Notes: generated by a model not told the origin, from the sequence alone. Positions 1-11,504 are shown, numbered from the stretch's first letter. The stretch: DNA of 64,000 nt from Galdieria sulphuraria (GCF_000341285.1 NW_005178471.1:62001-126000); one strand, 5' to 3'. Numbers and translations: made by a program.

Positions 1-93
1 TAGCAACGCTTCCCTCCAGTTCCTCCAGTTAACTTGGATCATATCATTGAAGTGGGAGTTGAACCAACAAAGAATATTATTCTTCAAGTATAA
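1..93 (+). CDS. 3' terminal exon of an unidentified gene (partial)
   Basis: An open frame follows an AG at the extreme left edge and ends at TAA at 91-93. It gives about 30 residues, proline-rich then acidic/hydrophobic (…PPVPPVNLDHIIEVG…). The AG at position 2-3 looks like a splice acceptor, so this is probably a last exon whose upstream part lies outside the window. I cannot assign a family from so little sequence. The call rests only on the acceptor-like AG and the open frame. Confidence 0.35.
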
Positions 94-243
94 AAACTAT
101 TTCCCTTGAATATTTGGACAGCTGTCCTTGGAGTTTGTGAAAGAGATAAGGGCAAAATTGCATTTACTTTTCTATATTAGACACGACATCACTCCTCGTA
201 CTACTACTATATCAATTTCCTGATAAGCACGTAATTTAGACGA

Positions 244-795
244 ATGATAGCAATTAATACGCACTCTTTCAAGCAACCTGTGCACGCAAGACATCCTAGC
301 AACACGTATACTTTATTCAGAATTACCTTATATATTATCGTCATAGTAAAGTTATCAGGAGCGACCAGGCTTCCTCCTAGAGATTTCGTAATGAATACAA
401 AGGCAGATATAGAACTTGCAATGTGGAAAGCCAACTCCATAGAGGCAACTAAACCACTATATAAGATTTCAAACAATATTGGTCAGCGACTTACTTCAAA
501 TGGCTACGTGTTCAATCATACGTTCTGTACATGCACCAGAGTATTTTCTGATTCTTGCCTAACTGCAGTTATGACGGTTGCGGATGGAGAAGCTGTCGCC
601 GAAGAAAGTTTCTCCAGTATGCTCTGTGTTAGAAGCCCTTGTATCAAATATACGTGTGATCTGACTGGACCTTTCTTATGCAGAAGGAAAGCCACGCATA
701 TTTTTGAGTATGATGTTGCAAATACACCCGGAAACAAGCCTGCCCCTTGTAAAAAGATGTTGGCAGAGAGAGAGTTTTATTATTCAGACGTTTAA
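244..795 (+). CDS. Hypothetical Cys-rich secreted or membrane-anchored protein
   Basis: Uninterrupted 183-codon frame from an ATG. A hydrophobic stretch at about residues 25-41 (LFRITLYIIVIVKLSG) could be a signal anchor or late signal peptide. It is followed by a region with eight cysteines (CTC, then single Cys about 10-20 apart), as in disulfide-bonded extracellular proteins. An internal ATG at residue 49 would remove the hydrophobic segment. No family is recognised. The antisense strand also has open frames here, so the coding strand is not certain. It lies upstream of OSTC in the same direction. Confidence 0.4.
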   Translation: MIAINTHSFKQPVHARHPSNTYTLFRITLYIIVIVKLSGATRLPPRDFVMNTKADIELAMWKANSIEATKPLYKISNNIGQRLTSNGYVFNHTFCTCTRVFSDSCLTAVMTVADGEAVAEESFSSMLCVRSPCIKYTCDLTGPFLCRRKATHIFEYDVANTPGNKPAPCKKMLAEREFYYSDV

Positions 796-1050
796 CAAGA
801 AAAATCTTCCAAGTCTTTACAAACCCGTACCTGATTGGAAGACCTGTATGGTTTTCAAAAGTTGCTGACTTCAGCTTCCTAAGTATACAAATATGAACCA
901 ATCATTTACTTTTAAGAACTTAAAAATCATAATTCTCAATCATTTCTTTGAATTGTTTGGATAGTTTGTCTATTAAACAGTGATAAATAACCATCGTTCC
1001 TCTTCTAGGTTCGAAGAAACTCGAGTTTAGTGGAACCATCTGCAAAGCGC

Positions 1051-1500
1051 ATGAATATTCCCTACAAACTTTTCAAGTTGTCCTTGAAGGTTTTGCGCCC
1101 CCCAAGACTTCGTCTGCGTTTGAGCTTACCTTCGGTTCCTTCCTGGCTGATTTTTGTTTTTATTCTTGTTTCCTACATCTTAGTCATATCTGGGATTATA
1201 TATGATGTAATAGTCGGTCCACCAGCCATGGGGACCACCATAGATCCACTGACTCAAACATTGAAGCCCGTAGCTTTTGCACAGGGTAGAATCAACGCGC
1301 AGTACGTCATCGAAGGTCTTTCGGTTGGTTTCTTTTATGCTTTGGGAACAGCGGGAATCATTCTGTTGGACGTTTCCTCAAAATCAGCCTTGTTGAAAGA
1401 CTACAAGGTTTCTTGTTGGATTCTGGCTATTCTCTTGTTACTGGGTTTTTATCGAATGATGATCGTTTTTGTTCGAATCAAGTTGCCAGGTATATGTTGA
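1051..1500 (+). CDS. OSTC: Oligosaccharyltransferase complex subunit OSTC (DC2)
   Basis: 149-residue protein matching the OSTC/DC2 family end to end. It has a basic N-terminus, a first TM helix followed by the family block GGIIYDVIVEPP (here SGIIYDVIVGPPAMG), then GQYIMEGL (here AQYVIEGL), and ends in the conserved MKLPGY-type motif (here IKLPG). OSTC is a three-helix subunit of the ER oligosaccharyltransferase, which N-glycosylates proteins as they enter the ER. The family is about 149 aa, so this is full length. The first in-frame ATG (1051) is used; upstream codons in the open frame are not ATG. A pyrimidine-rich tract ending in TCTAG at 1006-1010 suggests a 5'UTR intron. No intron lies within the coding part. 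Confidence 0.93.
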   Translation: MNIPYKLFKLSLKVLRPPRLRLRLSLPSVPSWLIFVFILVSYILVISGIIYDVIVGPPAMGTTIDPLTQTLKPVAFAQGRINAQYVIEGLSVGFFYALGTAGIILLDVSSKSALLKDYKVSCWILAILLLLGFYRMMIVFVRIKLPGIC

Positions 1501-1631
1501 AGTTTTATATAGTGTACCTTTGATATAGTTGTCTGTGTAGGATATCTTGAGTTTTATTATCAATGAAGTTACAGTTTACAATATAGCAGTTTTTCATGTT
1601 TACATACGTTGGCTGATTTTGGCATTACATA

Positions 1632-3446
1632 ATGACAACTTGCAGTTTTGTTGTTTCATGTGCCTCTAATACCTTGAGGTTTTGTAAAAGTTTTCAACAC
1701 AAAAATCTTTATACTTCTCCTGCACTGCTACATTGTTGGAGCAAGGCGCACTTGGAGCTTTTCCGTTCCTTGCTTGTTGTCAAACCAAGTGCACGTCAAC
1801 GGTACCGCCCCTCCCGTACCTTGTCTTCGTCTAGCACAATCTTCAGCGGAGAAAGAAATTGTAAGTGTTGTACCACCACAGAAGAAGAACACAAAGTGCA
1901 AGAACCCCCGTTCTCTGGTAAAAGTGAAAGCTTCAACGATTGGACCACGAGAGATTCAGCAAAGGTTCGGATCAAAACAATATTAGAGCAAGGCGAAAAA
2001 TTGGTAGACAAGAATGTAACTATTCAGGGTTGGATTCGTTCCATTCGTGATCAAAAGAAGTTTGCTTTTTTAGTAGTAAACGATGGTTCGTGCTTGAGTG
2101 GGCTCCAGATCTTTGTCGAGAGCACGTTGCAGTCATATGAGGAAGTAAAATCACTGTTAACAGGCAGTTCTGTTTCTGTTAGTGGAAAGCTAGTTCACAG
2201 GTGAGTATTAACGTTAATATTTTCATAACATTTATTTTACATATGACGCTAGTATCGGTAAAGGACAGTTTTACGAGTTACAAGCGGAAGAAGTTCGTAT
2301 ACTTGGAGATTGTGATGCATCCTATCCGCTCCAGAAGAAGCGTCATTCTTTTGAATACTTAAGGAGAATAGCTCATCTGAGACCTCGTACAAATACGTAA
2401 GATGTGTATTACTGTTTGTGGTCTTTTCTTCACTTTATTGTGTCAGTTTTGGAGCAGTAATGAGAGTCAGGTCTATGTTAGCCTTTGCAACACATTGTTT
2501 TTTTCAAGAAAATGGTTTTGTTTATATTCATTCTCCTATCATTACTTCTTCAGATTGTGAAGGCGCTGGTGAAATGTTCCGAGTTCTTACTGAACCAGGA
2601 AAGAGTTTAAACGACGCGCGACGTGAAGATGCAAAGAATTTCTTTGGCATTCCTACATTTTTAACTGTTTCGGGACAATTGTCTGCTGAAGCTTATTCAT
2701 GTGCTTTAAGGGACGTTTATACGTTTGGTCCGGCGTTTCGAGCCGAATATAGCAATACAACGAAGCATTTATCCGAATTTTGGATGGTTGAACCCGAAAT
2801 GGCTTTTGCAAATTTACAAGATGATATGAACAATGCCGAATCTTATGTGAAATTCGTCATTCAGTATGTTCTTGAAAAGTGTAAAGAAGACATCGATTTT
2901 TTCGATCGTTTCATACAAAATGGTTTAAAGTCCAGATTGCACAAATATATAGAAAAACCTTTCGCCAGAATCTCATATTCGGAAGCAGTTGAAATCCTCC
3001 AGAATAGTGGAAATCCCTTTCAGTTTCCAGTGAGTTGGGGTGAAGATCTGGCTACAGAGCATGAGCGTTATTTAGCGGAAGAATATTTTGATCATCCGGT
3101 GTTCGTTTACAACTATCCAGCTGCAATAAAAGCATTTTACATGAAAAATAATGACCATGATTCTGGTAAGACTGTTGCTGCTATGGATCTTTTGGTACCA
3201 AGAATAGGAGAACTTATTGGTGGTAGTGAGCGAGAGGATAGGTTAGATGTATTGGAGCAGAAAATGCATCAACTCGGATTAAAGGCAGAGAACTACTGGT
3301 GGTATTTGGATTTACGACGTTTTGGAAGCGTCCCACATGCTGGATATGGTCTGGGTTTTGAGCGACTAGTCTTATTTGTTACTGGTATGGAAAACATTCG
3401 TGATGTTATTCCATTTCCGAGATTTCCTGGAAGTGCGGAATTTTAG
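1632..3446 (+). CDS. Organellar asparaginyl-tRNA synthetase
   Basis: Three exons: 1632-2200, 2253-2396 and 2447-3446 (570 aa). Introns are about 50 nt and phases match. The first ~110 residues are Ser/Arg/hydroxy-rich with few acids, like a plastid or mitochondrial transit peptide. Next comes an OB-fold anticodon-binding domain (…[21 protein letters not shown]…). The class II catalytic core follows: motif 2 around [21 protein letters not shown] and motif 3 [15 protein letters not shown]. The motif-2 block and overall layout fit AsnRS rather than AspRS or LysRS. It charges tRNA-Asn for organelle translation. Dual plastid/mitochondrial targeting is common for such enzymes but is inferred here. 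The next gene (Psf3) starts about 500 bp downstream on the same strand. Confidence 0.9.
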
Positions 3447-3955
3447 ATAAACGTTTTCTATTTTGATTTCTGCGTGTCATATGCTCCATTTTCGCGAATT
3501 GAGGATGAGCCTTTATATGGAACGGAAGCTATTTTCATGCTCTTCAATGTGCCACAATTGAACTGAACCTATACAGCATTACTATAGCTTTTTTGTGATA
3601 GTTCAAGTAGAACTTTACAACACACCATGTCTTCATGGTCAGAGTTTGACGAAGCTGATAAATACCTGACCGTTGTACCCTATTTGATTTCGGTTTCAAT
3701 GTTGGAAAGAAGAACTTTTGACTCTGAAAGAATTCGACAAGTTGTGTGATAGGTAAAGAAAGCAGCTATCCACTGCTTAAATGGAACCGGGTTGTCTTCC
3801 TTTATTTCGACCCTCCTGTCGTCCGAGGCGGGTTTGAGAGGGAGCCCGCCAGTGCAAATTTCCAAACTTGAAATTTGAATTCAAGTTACTTCTCAGAATT
3901 AGTCAATTGGTTTCAGAAAAACGCGTTGAGGGACTAGTGGGTGCTATATTTCATA
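3447..3955. other. Intergenic region upstream of PSF3
   Basis: No convincing gene. A 38-codon frame from an ATG at 3627 resembles nothing I know. The stretch carries TTTTCGCGAA at 3489-3498 (E2F-like) and ACGCGT at 3921-3926 (MCB/MluI-like). The second lies 30 bp before the Psf3 start codon. Confidence 0.5.
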
Positions 3956-4959
3956 ATGATACATAAAAGACCTTGCTACTGGGACTTGAAAGATATTCTA
4001 TGCAGTTCAGAAGTAAGGTTTAGCTTCTCTTTTTACAACTTGGTTGCTAAGTTTTATTCAAATAGAAAATAATATCAGTGTTACAAACAGATTTGGAAAA
4101 CTTAGGATATCTGAGCGAACTTACCAAGACAGAGTATCCAGAAGATATTCAGTGGGAAAGATTCAGAAAACTAGCAACTTCTGAAAAGAAGAAATTACAG
4201 AATCAAGGCGATGAAGAAGTGAACAGCTTGCATTCTGCTACGAATAGTATATCTGAAGCAGAGTATCATGAAGAAATAAGCTCCGAGAACTACCCAACAG
4301 AGAATGATGAAGAAACAGATAATGAAAAGCTACCTAGTGGGACACGAGTCGAGTTACCATTTTGGATGGCGGAAACATTGGCTGTCCGAAATTTTGTGAT
4401 TTTACAGGCTCCACATTCATATGGATCTCGAACTAGAAAGGATATTGTTGCAGACGCTACGTTTGTGAACTTCAAGTCCAAAGCTGCCTTCTATTATCGA
4501 TATGGAAATCAACTCGCACATTGTTTGGGAGATCAGGATCTGAGAGAACGCTTACTTTATGCCTTTTCTAGTCGCTTCAGGAAAGTTTTACAAGTTTCTC
4601 ATAGTATTATGACTATTCAAAACCAACAATGTACAAATGGTGAATCTCAACAGTTAGGATTGACTTCAGTACCTAGCCATTTGTCCGAAATCATTCAAAA
4701 ATTTGACGAATCTGAAAGACAGCTGTTGAACTTTGCAATAGAGAGCAGCGTACGACTACGTGAGTGGAGAACGAGAAGATTAGGAAAACACGACAAAGGA
4801 CTCAAGAATGTCTCAAAACGATTCAGAGATATTGAGACCAGTAACTTGAAATCATCTGAAAAGCTTGCTAAAATCCAACAAAGAGGATCCGCACTTACAG
4901 AATTATCACTTAACCAACAGAATATAAGATTCAGTGAAGTAACTGGACTGACTTTTTGA
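3956..4959 (+). CDS. PSF3: GINS complex subunit Psf3
   Basis: Two exons, 3956-4012 and 4066-4959, phase 0 (316 aa). The short first exon supplies the Psf3 N-terminal block (YWDLKDILCSSEK, where relatives read ..DDIL.S.EK). The second gives the hallmark GTRVELPFWMAETLAVRNFV and the conserved helical part ending in QLAHCLGD…RFRKVLQ. Psf3 is one of four GINS subunits of the Cdc45-MCM-GINS replicative helicase. At 316 aa it is about 100 residues longer than the human protein. The excess is an acidic insert (residues ~50-105) and a charged C-terminal tail. Its helicase partner MCM4 is at 36033-39131. ACGCGT just upstream is consistent with G1/S control. Confidence 0.85.
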
Positions 4960-5495
4960 AATAGTAAAAAATGACAAGACTTCAACGACAACTTAGATGT
5001 TTATAATTTTCTGAAATGCTGGAAGTTCTCCAATGTTTTGGGAATTAATAAAACTTTGTCTGGAGCAAGTTTTAAAGTGATATCACAAATGTCTTTACAA
5101 GGTGAACCACAATATAATGAGGGATACACACCATTCTCCAGCAGATATACTTAATTACAGACAACGAGAACTAGTTTAGCCAAACAAAATGTTACTTTAT
5201 AAAATAATACTTTTCATCAGGATAATAGAACAAGGCACTAAGGAGATGTTAAAGCGAAACTCCTATTTAGACAGCCGCCTAATATCAAAAGTTAGTCACA
5301 TTAAATACAGAGTCATCTCTGGCTCAAAAACAATACTCAGATCTCATAATCCATTTCACCCTCATTGACTCGTCTCCAATAGAAGGAACGAATCTGGGTA
5401 TAAGATAAAATATCCTCCTTGTACTGGATAATTTTAAGGTATAAATCATACTTACCAGTGACTAAAAATGGAAAGGCTACAAGTAATAAGTTTGA
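4960..5495. other. Convergent 3' intergenic region
   Basis: Lies between the ends of PSF3 (+) and the nucleotide-sugar transporter (-). It is AT-rich with only short frames. I see 3'UTR-like sequence and no gene. Confidence 0.6.
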
Positions 5496-6536
5496 TTACT
5501 CTTTGGCCTCCTTTCGTCTCCTATTTATTGAAAAAGAATATAGAAATGAACCAAGAAACGTCATAAGGGCTCCAATCCAATAGCTTCTAGTCAAACGATG
5601 ATTGAAAACATAATAACTCAGTAACAAGCTTAGTAACTTCCTCACACTAAGTGCCATTTGTAGAGCAACTGCATTAATTTGAGCACTCATAGCAAAAACT
5701 GAGCGTATGCAAAATACTTGTGTTAGGACGTTTAATAAAAGAATGGTCAAGTGTTGGCTTCTTTCTTGCCGCTGTGACAGCAGCCAACCTCTCGTTAAGG
5801 AAAAAAGTTGCTTCGCTTGAAGTACATAGCCCGTTAACGAGAACAACTGCATATAGAACAACAGTTCCTCTGAGGCTTCTGCTTTGTCCTCTTGGCGGTT
5901 CAAAACTTCTTCCTGAACTATACTCAGCAGAGGACTCAGAAAAGAACCCAATAAAATACAAAAAAGACCTTTCACCGAATCAAGTTTTCTCAGATTCAGG
6001 GTTTCCTGAACAGAATTAGCGCCTGCTGCCCACGAAACTAAAAATAGGCCACAGGAAGTAAAAAGGACAAAAAGAGTTTCCCAAAAGTAAACAGGCTTTC
6101 TTTGAAAAACTAGAGAGCACAAGAAAGTTGTTAAAAGCGAGGAAGAACGGAAAACTATATAAAGCGGTACAGAAATTCCGTACTGAAGACTCCACGTATT
6201 CAAAGACTACAACAGCCTTTCAAAAAAAGGAAAAACTTTATAAAGAAAAGACTTACACTACTCATATAATATAAAAACGAACAAAATAGTGTTGCAGCTA
6301 GCGGGATCTTCCTCCTCCATCTAAAGCGCTTGCGAAGGGACAACAATACTACAGTCGAGACTTGTAAGAAAGTAATCCAGTCTCCCAAACCAGAGTCTTT
6401 GCTTCAAGTTCTTAGTAAAACGAATCAAGTGAAAAAAATTGTTACATACTTCAACAAAATTTCCAAAGTCAGCATATTTGTTGAGCAACTTGTCCATAGA
6501 CCAACAAGCAAAAAAGAAAGCTTCAACATAGCTCAT
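5496..6536 (-). CDS. UAA-family nucleotide-sugar transporter (SLC35B4/YEA4-like)
   Basis: About 310 aa in three exons. The last exon is secure (6206-5496) and the second ends at 6257. The first donor/second acceptor (about 6446-6450 and 6396) is uncertain, because more than one phase-compatible choice exists. The order of features follows SLC35B4: an N-terminal helix (EAFFFACWSMDKLL), then GDWITFLQ (relatives GNIVTFAQ), then YGISVPLYIVFRSSSLL (relatives …AMPLHMIFRSGSL). Multiple further TM helices follow and the C-terminus is basic (RRRKEAKE). The family moves UDP-GlcNAc or UDP-xylose into the ER or Golgi lumen. Substrate cannot be told from sequence. With OSTC nearby it would serve the secretory glycosylation route. 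Confidence 0.75.
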
Positions 6537-6547
6537 CCAATTAAACT

Positions 6548-8131
6548 CTAGGTTCCCTTTAGAGGCAAAATATCTCCGCGTTTTGGAGGTCTTCGCTCCA
6601 GTTTCCTTTTTTGACTCTTTGAAGGAGCAGGAAGACTAAATATCCAATCTGGCAATCGCGAACCACACGCGGCAATAAAATTGGCAATGGGTCGTATCAT
6701 TGCCTTGTCTTCTTCACCAAAGAAACTGATAGCAACTCCTCTCCTTCCGGCGCGTCCAGTCCTCCCAATGCGGTGAATATATGTACTTAAGGAAGTTGGA
6801 AAGTCATAGTTGATCACTGTCTGTATGCACCGAAAATCCATTCCACGACATAACAAGTCACTGGTAACGAGAACTGTAACGAAACCTCTTTTGAAGTCTT
6901 CTACTGCACGACTTCGGTGTTCTTGAGAACAATCCGAGTGAATAAAGGCAGTAGAAATCTTCATTCTAGAAAGTAATCGAAATAAGTCTTCGACTCTCTT
7001 CTTGTTCTGCACAAATATTAAGACTGGAGCAGCAACGCCGTTAATAAAGAGTTCCTCCAAGGCAAACCGTTTACCAGATTCGTTGCCTGTGAACTTTAAC
7101 TGTTGATCTATTGTATCAATACAACTGAAGGAACCGTTCCCACTCCCTCTTCCGACAATTACACGAACAGGATCGTCAATAAAACTTCGCGACATGGTCT
7201 CGATAGCGTCAGGCAAAGTTGCAGAGAAGAGATGTTTGCCAACCAAGGCTGAAGGGCAATATGAAAGAATCTCGTCAATCTTCTTCAAGTCAGTAGCTTT
7301 TATAGGGAAAAAAAGTATAGTACCTGTTCCAGAAACTGCACCTCAAACATTTTATCAGCCTCATCAAATACAATATCCGATAAGCCAGAAAGATCTACCT
7401 TGCCTTCCCTTAGCTCATTTAAAAACGAATAGGGCGTTGCAACTATAATATCAAAAGTTAGTTGGTTACTGCTGGTTGCTCTTGTGCTCATCAAACTGCA
7501 GCTCTGAATACTTAAATTATGTGCAACGTTTCTAACCACGCGTTCCGTTTGAAGGACCATTTCTTTTGTTGGTTCCAAAATAACTGCTTGCGGCAACCTC
7601 TTTTCTCCAAAATCACGACTCTTTAGCAGCTTGGATATTATAGGAATGACAAAAGCGAGAGTCTTGCCGCTTCCTGTTGCAGAACACGCTAATACTTGCA
7701 TTTCGCTGAGCATACAAGGAATAACCTGGCGTTGTATAGGTGTAGGCTGGTGATAACCTAAAGAATCCAAACGCTTCAACAGCTGCTCGGAAACGCCAAA
7801 TATTGTATGTAGCTCGTGAAACTGAAGCAACAAACTAGGCGAACGCAGTTCCTTGTTCAGACGTATATGGAGGTGTTTCCGCATATATCTTTCTAAGTTG
7901 GCCCTAGAGTTTGAGTCTGATTCGAAGCGAGCAATATCTGACGGGAAATGCGACTCTCCTCCTAGTGCGCCTTTCAACCATAGAGAGAAAAAAAGAAAGA
8001 AATCATTTACCCATGTCTGAGTCTGGTTGCTTTCTCTTGAGATTTTCTGTCTTATTGCTTACTCTACCATCTTTTTTCCCAATAGAAGTACACGAAGTGC
8101 CTGCAAACAAAGTCCGCATTATTTGGTCCAT
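6548..8131 (-). CDS. ROK1: DEAD-box RNA helicase DDX52/Rok1
   Basis: Three exons (8131-8011, 7970-7324, 7282-6548), 500 aa, all phases consistent. It opens with MDQIMRTLFAGTS, like the MD.F..L..G start of Rok1/DDX52. It has the Q motif (GYHQPTPIQ), Walker A SATGSGKT, motif II DEADKMFE, SAT, HSDCSQEHR and HRIGRTGRAGRRG. The DEADK(L/M)FE extension and LIFVQ (helicase domain 2) are typical of this subfamily. Rok1 acts in the nucleolus in early cleavages of pre-rRNA for the small ribosomal subunit, with the RNA snR30/U17 in yeast. The C-terminal tail is basic (SKSQKRKLERRPPKRG), suiting RNA binding. The last exon's acceptor could lie 3 nt further on. Confidence 0.9.
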
Positions 8132-9041
8132 GATATCAGCGTTCCGCTCCAAACAACGCGACGATTACAGCTTTGGGGGGAAGATCGTTCAGCTTTGAAT
8201 CATTTGAAACCGAAAAGGAAAACAAAGTATACCTTTGACAAGTATCAGGTGTAAATGATAGGTTTATTTCAAGTTCTTAGAATTGAAAGAGTACAATATT
8301 CTGTAGTCATAGAGAAAATGGCTACATGAAGATAGAAGATAGTTTAAAGGCTTGAGAAGAACTGCATTTCAGAAATTAGCATTTATGAAAACAGATAGGA
8401 AACGTGAGCAACTAACTATCACCGCTAGTTTCCATCAAGGTAAATTTCAATCTATTGCAAACTAAAGTTGACGAAAGTAGTTGTACGAACTGCTGCTAAT
8501 CGTTGGAAGATCTTTGTTATAAATGGGATGGGCACGAGAAGACTGTAAACAAATGGCATCGGAAGCTGACTAATGACTTGAGTCCGTGGTTTGAATATCA
8601 AAAGATTGATTCACCAAACTTTTCATGTTCTTGAATCAAACTTATCACAAGCTGATAGCGTGAGACCAATGCAAAGTAAAAGTCGTAGCAAACTTTGTAC
8701 AAAATTCTGTCGCATTAAATAACGTTGTATTATAGGAAATTAGAATCCACAGAATGAGAATACAGCAAATTTCGTAGGGGGAGAAAAGTTGTTAGAATAT
8801 ACAATTTTCTTCTTCAGATATGAAGTGAAAATTGGGCAAATATATATTCTGTTCCCTTTCTAAGAGAGGATTCTAAAGGTTTTCCCTTTCATCTTCGACT
8901 TCTTTGTTTCTCTCATTGTGTTACGCGGAATAGTGAATTTTTTCGACACTCTTTCGTGTAAACAAACAAAATTTTAACATTTATTCACGATGAATCACAA
9001 GTCCATCGATCTGCGACTTTGCGCTTTAAGTGGTACAGCCT
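8132..9041. other. Intergenic region between ROK1 start and the Tyr/Gln-rich gene end
   Basis: About 0.9 kb, AT-rich. The ROK1 promoter should lie in the first few hundred bases. No frame or RNA gene is supportable. Confidence 0.5.
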
Positions 9042-9991
9042 CTAATAGTAGTAGCTGCTGCTAGAAGGAGCTTCACCATAATAGGAAATTTCGGAAGGCG
9101 AAACTTCCTCAGAAACTTCCTGACATTCTTCTCCATATTCCACACAATATGATTCTTGCACATACTGGCACTGTTGTTGACTCTCTTGCTTATACTTTTC
9201 GCATTTGTATGTCTCCTAAAAGTCACTGATTAAGATAACTTCGTTGCCTGTAAGGGAAAGCTTACCTGTTGGCTTTGGTACTGACCACATTGGTACGTGG
9301 TAGAAACTTTTTCGTAGGTTTGACAAGGATAGCTATACGACTGCTTCTTTTGCTGAGAGCATTGATATGATTCGTACGTCTGAACAGGGACCCAGCAGTA
9401 TGATGTACATTCTTCCTGATACCATCTACGAGGTTCGGCAGCACGATAGTAGTAACTAGAAGAGGAACTGCCATAATATGATGTATACTGGGCAGAAACA
9501 GTCTCTTGGACGTATTGTTCAGTGGAGACTGCAGATGTCTGTTGAGCATAGGCACAGCAAGTTTGTGTGTAAGTTGTCACTGACTTGCTGCATTGTGACG
9601 GAACACTGGTAGACGTGTAGGTACTGCAATAGGTCCAGGTAGGCGACTGCGTATAAGTGCTGCACTGGCTTGGAACAAAGGTCTGCACAGTTTTCTGGCA
9701 CTGAGTCCAATATGGCACCTAAACTTCACGTGAGTCTTCACAGGATCAAACTCTAAAAGATACTACCTGTGTAGTCACTGAGGTGCAAACAGGGCTTTGA
9801 GTGTAACCATACTGCTTGCATACTTTTTGGCACTGTTGTTGTTCTTGCTGCTCGACTTCCTGAGTGGCTTGCACTTGTTGAGTTGCCTGCTCATACTCGG
9901 AGCTAGAATAGGACCAACGTTGCTCAGATGCAACTGCGACAGCAATGACAAGGGAGAGAAACACACATCCCAACACAGTTTTGGACATCAT
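9042..9991 (-). CDS. Secreted Tyr/Gln/Ser/Cys-rich protein A (tandem paralog pair)
   Basis: Three exons (9991-9767, 9718-9266, 9215-9042), phase-0 introns of 48-50 nt, 283 aa. Residues 1-22 are a clear signal peptide (KTVLGCVFLSLVIAVAVASE). The mature part is low-complexity but ordered. It has a CQKVCKQYGYTQSPVCT block, then two copies of a unit P.WT.C…T.VPSQC, a CCAYAQQ stretch, a SSSSSYYYRAA block, paired Cys motifs (C..YCWVP, CQKVC, YKCEKYK) and a C-terminal SSSSYYY. It has no TM helix after the signal. The same unit order and intron positions appear in the neighbour at 10394-11504, so the two arose by tandem duplication. Function unknown. A wall or extracellular matrix protein, perhaps cross-linked through Tyr and Cys, is my inference only. 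Confidence 0.85.
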
Positions 9992-10393
9992 TCTAAAACT
10001 ACCACAAGTAAAAATGTTGGAAAATGCATGCTATTTAAAGACTACAGTGTCGTTTCTAGAATCGGCAGAAAGAATACCATCTTTTCTATGATTGGCCGTG
10101 AGAAATCGTTTCTGCAGTGAAACGACAGAAGCCGACATCATTTGGTGGTCCATTTCCCTCTAGAGAATTTTAACCACATCCATTGATTAATAAATGGGCG
10201 TGTACAATGGACAATGTGTTGCTTGATCTGTCAAGCGATACAAACAAAAATAGCAATTGAACAAGATGCTGCCATTTGGCATTAAGAAATCGCTAATTAC
10301 AATCACACCGTCCTACCATTACTAACCCTCAAAATTTTTATTGGGTTTGTGATGAAACGAACTTTGCGTCTCACGTTAAACTTGTACTTCTTT
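9992..10393. other. Promoter region of protein A and 3' flank of protein B
   Basis: About 400 bp without a coding frame I can support. The protein A promoter is expected here on the minus strand. Confidence 0.5.
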
Positions 10394-11504
10394 TTAATAG
10401 TAATATCCACTAGTGGAATCCGAGCTGTAATAATTTTGGGCTGAGGAATAATACGGAGTTTCTGAGGGATACTCTGAGTTCCACCCCGAACACTGTTCTT
10501 CGTACTTCAGACAAACCTGACACGGCTCGTAAGTCCAAGTGGGTACCTGTACCTTCCGATATTTTTCGCAGGGTTTTTGTTCCTAGGATTAAACCTTAAT
10601 AAAACGGTTTTATCATTATCTTGGTGTATCTTACCGTTTCCGATTGATATGTTCCGCAACTGAAAGTTTCGGTAACATTTTTATATTTTTCACAAGCAAC
10701 GTCGCAAGTAACATTTTTAGTCTCCCAACAACTGTACGTCTGCGTTGTAGGAATAGGAGTCCAGCAGTACTCTGCACAACTACTCTCGCCATAATAATAT
10801 GACCAACCCTGTGTTTGTGCAGCGCGATAGTAATAGTCGTCCGACGACGAACTGTAGTAGCTTGAAGTACTTACGGCGTACGCTGTTTCTTGAACATAGG
10901 AAGTTTCTTGAACATACTGGCAACAATATTGACTATATGTTGTGGTTGCGAAAGTACATTGAGAAGGCACGCTTGTGGGAGAGACAGTTGTACAATAGGT
11001 CCAGTATGGCACCTGCGACTGGGTTGTACATGTTTTTGGAACATAAGTCCATGTAGTTGTTGTACAGTATGTCCAATATGGAGACTGCCAAAAGGTTGGA
11101 TTAAGTTGTCACACATATACTGTAAGTACTGTACTCACCTCAGTAACAACAGTGGTCCAAACTGGGCTTTGTGTAACACCGTACTTCACACAAACGTTGG
11201 AGCAACTAACAGAATTTCCGACGGAACTCCATCCTTGAGAAGAAGAAGAAGAAGATGATGATGATGATGCAGATGAAGATGATGATGAAGATGATGATGA
11301 TGATGTGGAGGAGCCATAACCTTCAACTGAAGAAGCACTGGAGGAACCTGATGCGGAGGACTCTCCTCCTGCTGCAGCATAGCTGGATGAACTCGAACTG
11401 GTTTCATCCCATCGTTTTGTTTCGTACAGCTCGATCTCTGAAGCTACAGTTAACGAGACGATAGCTAAGACAAATAGCAATGAAAGCAGGATTGTACTCT
11501 TCAT
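10394..11504 (-). CDS. Secreted Tyr/Ser/Cys-rich protein B (tandem paralog pair)
   Basis: Three exons (11504-11139, 11084-10635, 10582-10394), phase 0, 334 aa. It begins with a signal peptide (LLSLLFVLAIVSLTVAS). A long Ser tract (residues ~36-90, mostly polyserine with a few Gly/Ala) precedes CSNVCVKYGVTQSPVWT, the counterpart of the CQKVC block in protein A. Two P.WTYC…VP..C units, CCQYVQETSYVQET, DDYYYRAAQ, NVT sequons, CEKYK repeats and a terminal GYYY follow. The layout matches the downstream paralog except for the polyserine insert and extra N-glycosylation sites. No known domain is recognised. The placement of signal, Ser linker and Cys-rich repeats suggests an extracellular glycoprotein. 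Confidence 0.85.
11237..11312. repeat. Trinucleotide (GAA/GAT)n tract coding for polyserine
   Basis: Runs of GAA and GAT triplets on the plus strand read as TTC/ATC on the other and code Ser on the minus strand in protein B. Mixed TCT/TCA codons show it is an imperfect trinucleotide expansion inside a coding exon. Confidence 0.8.

Noticed and set aside
3627-3743. Short frame with ATG (MSSWSEFDEADKYL…) upstream of PSF3
   Set aside because: No splice joins it to Psf3 in frame and the true Psf3 N-terminus is found at 3956.
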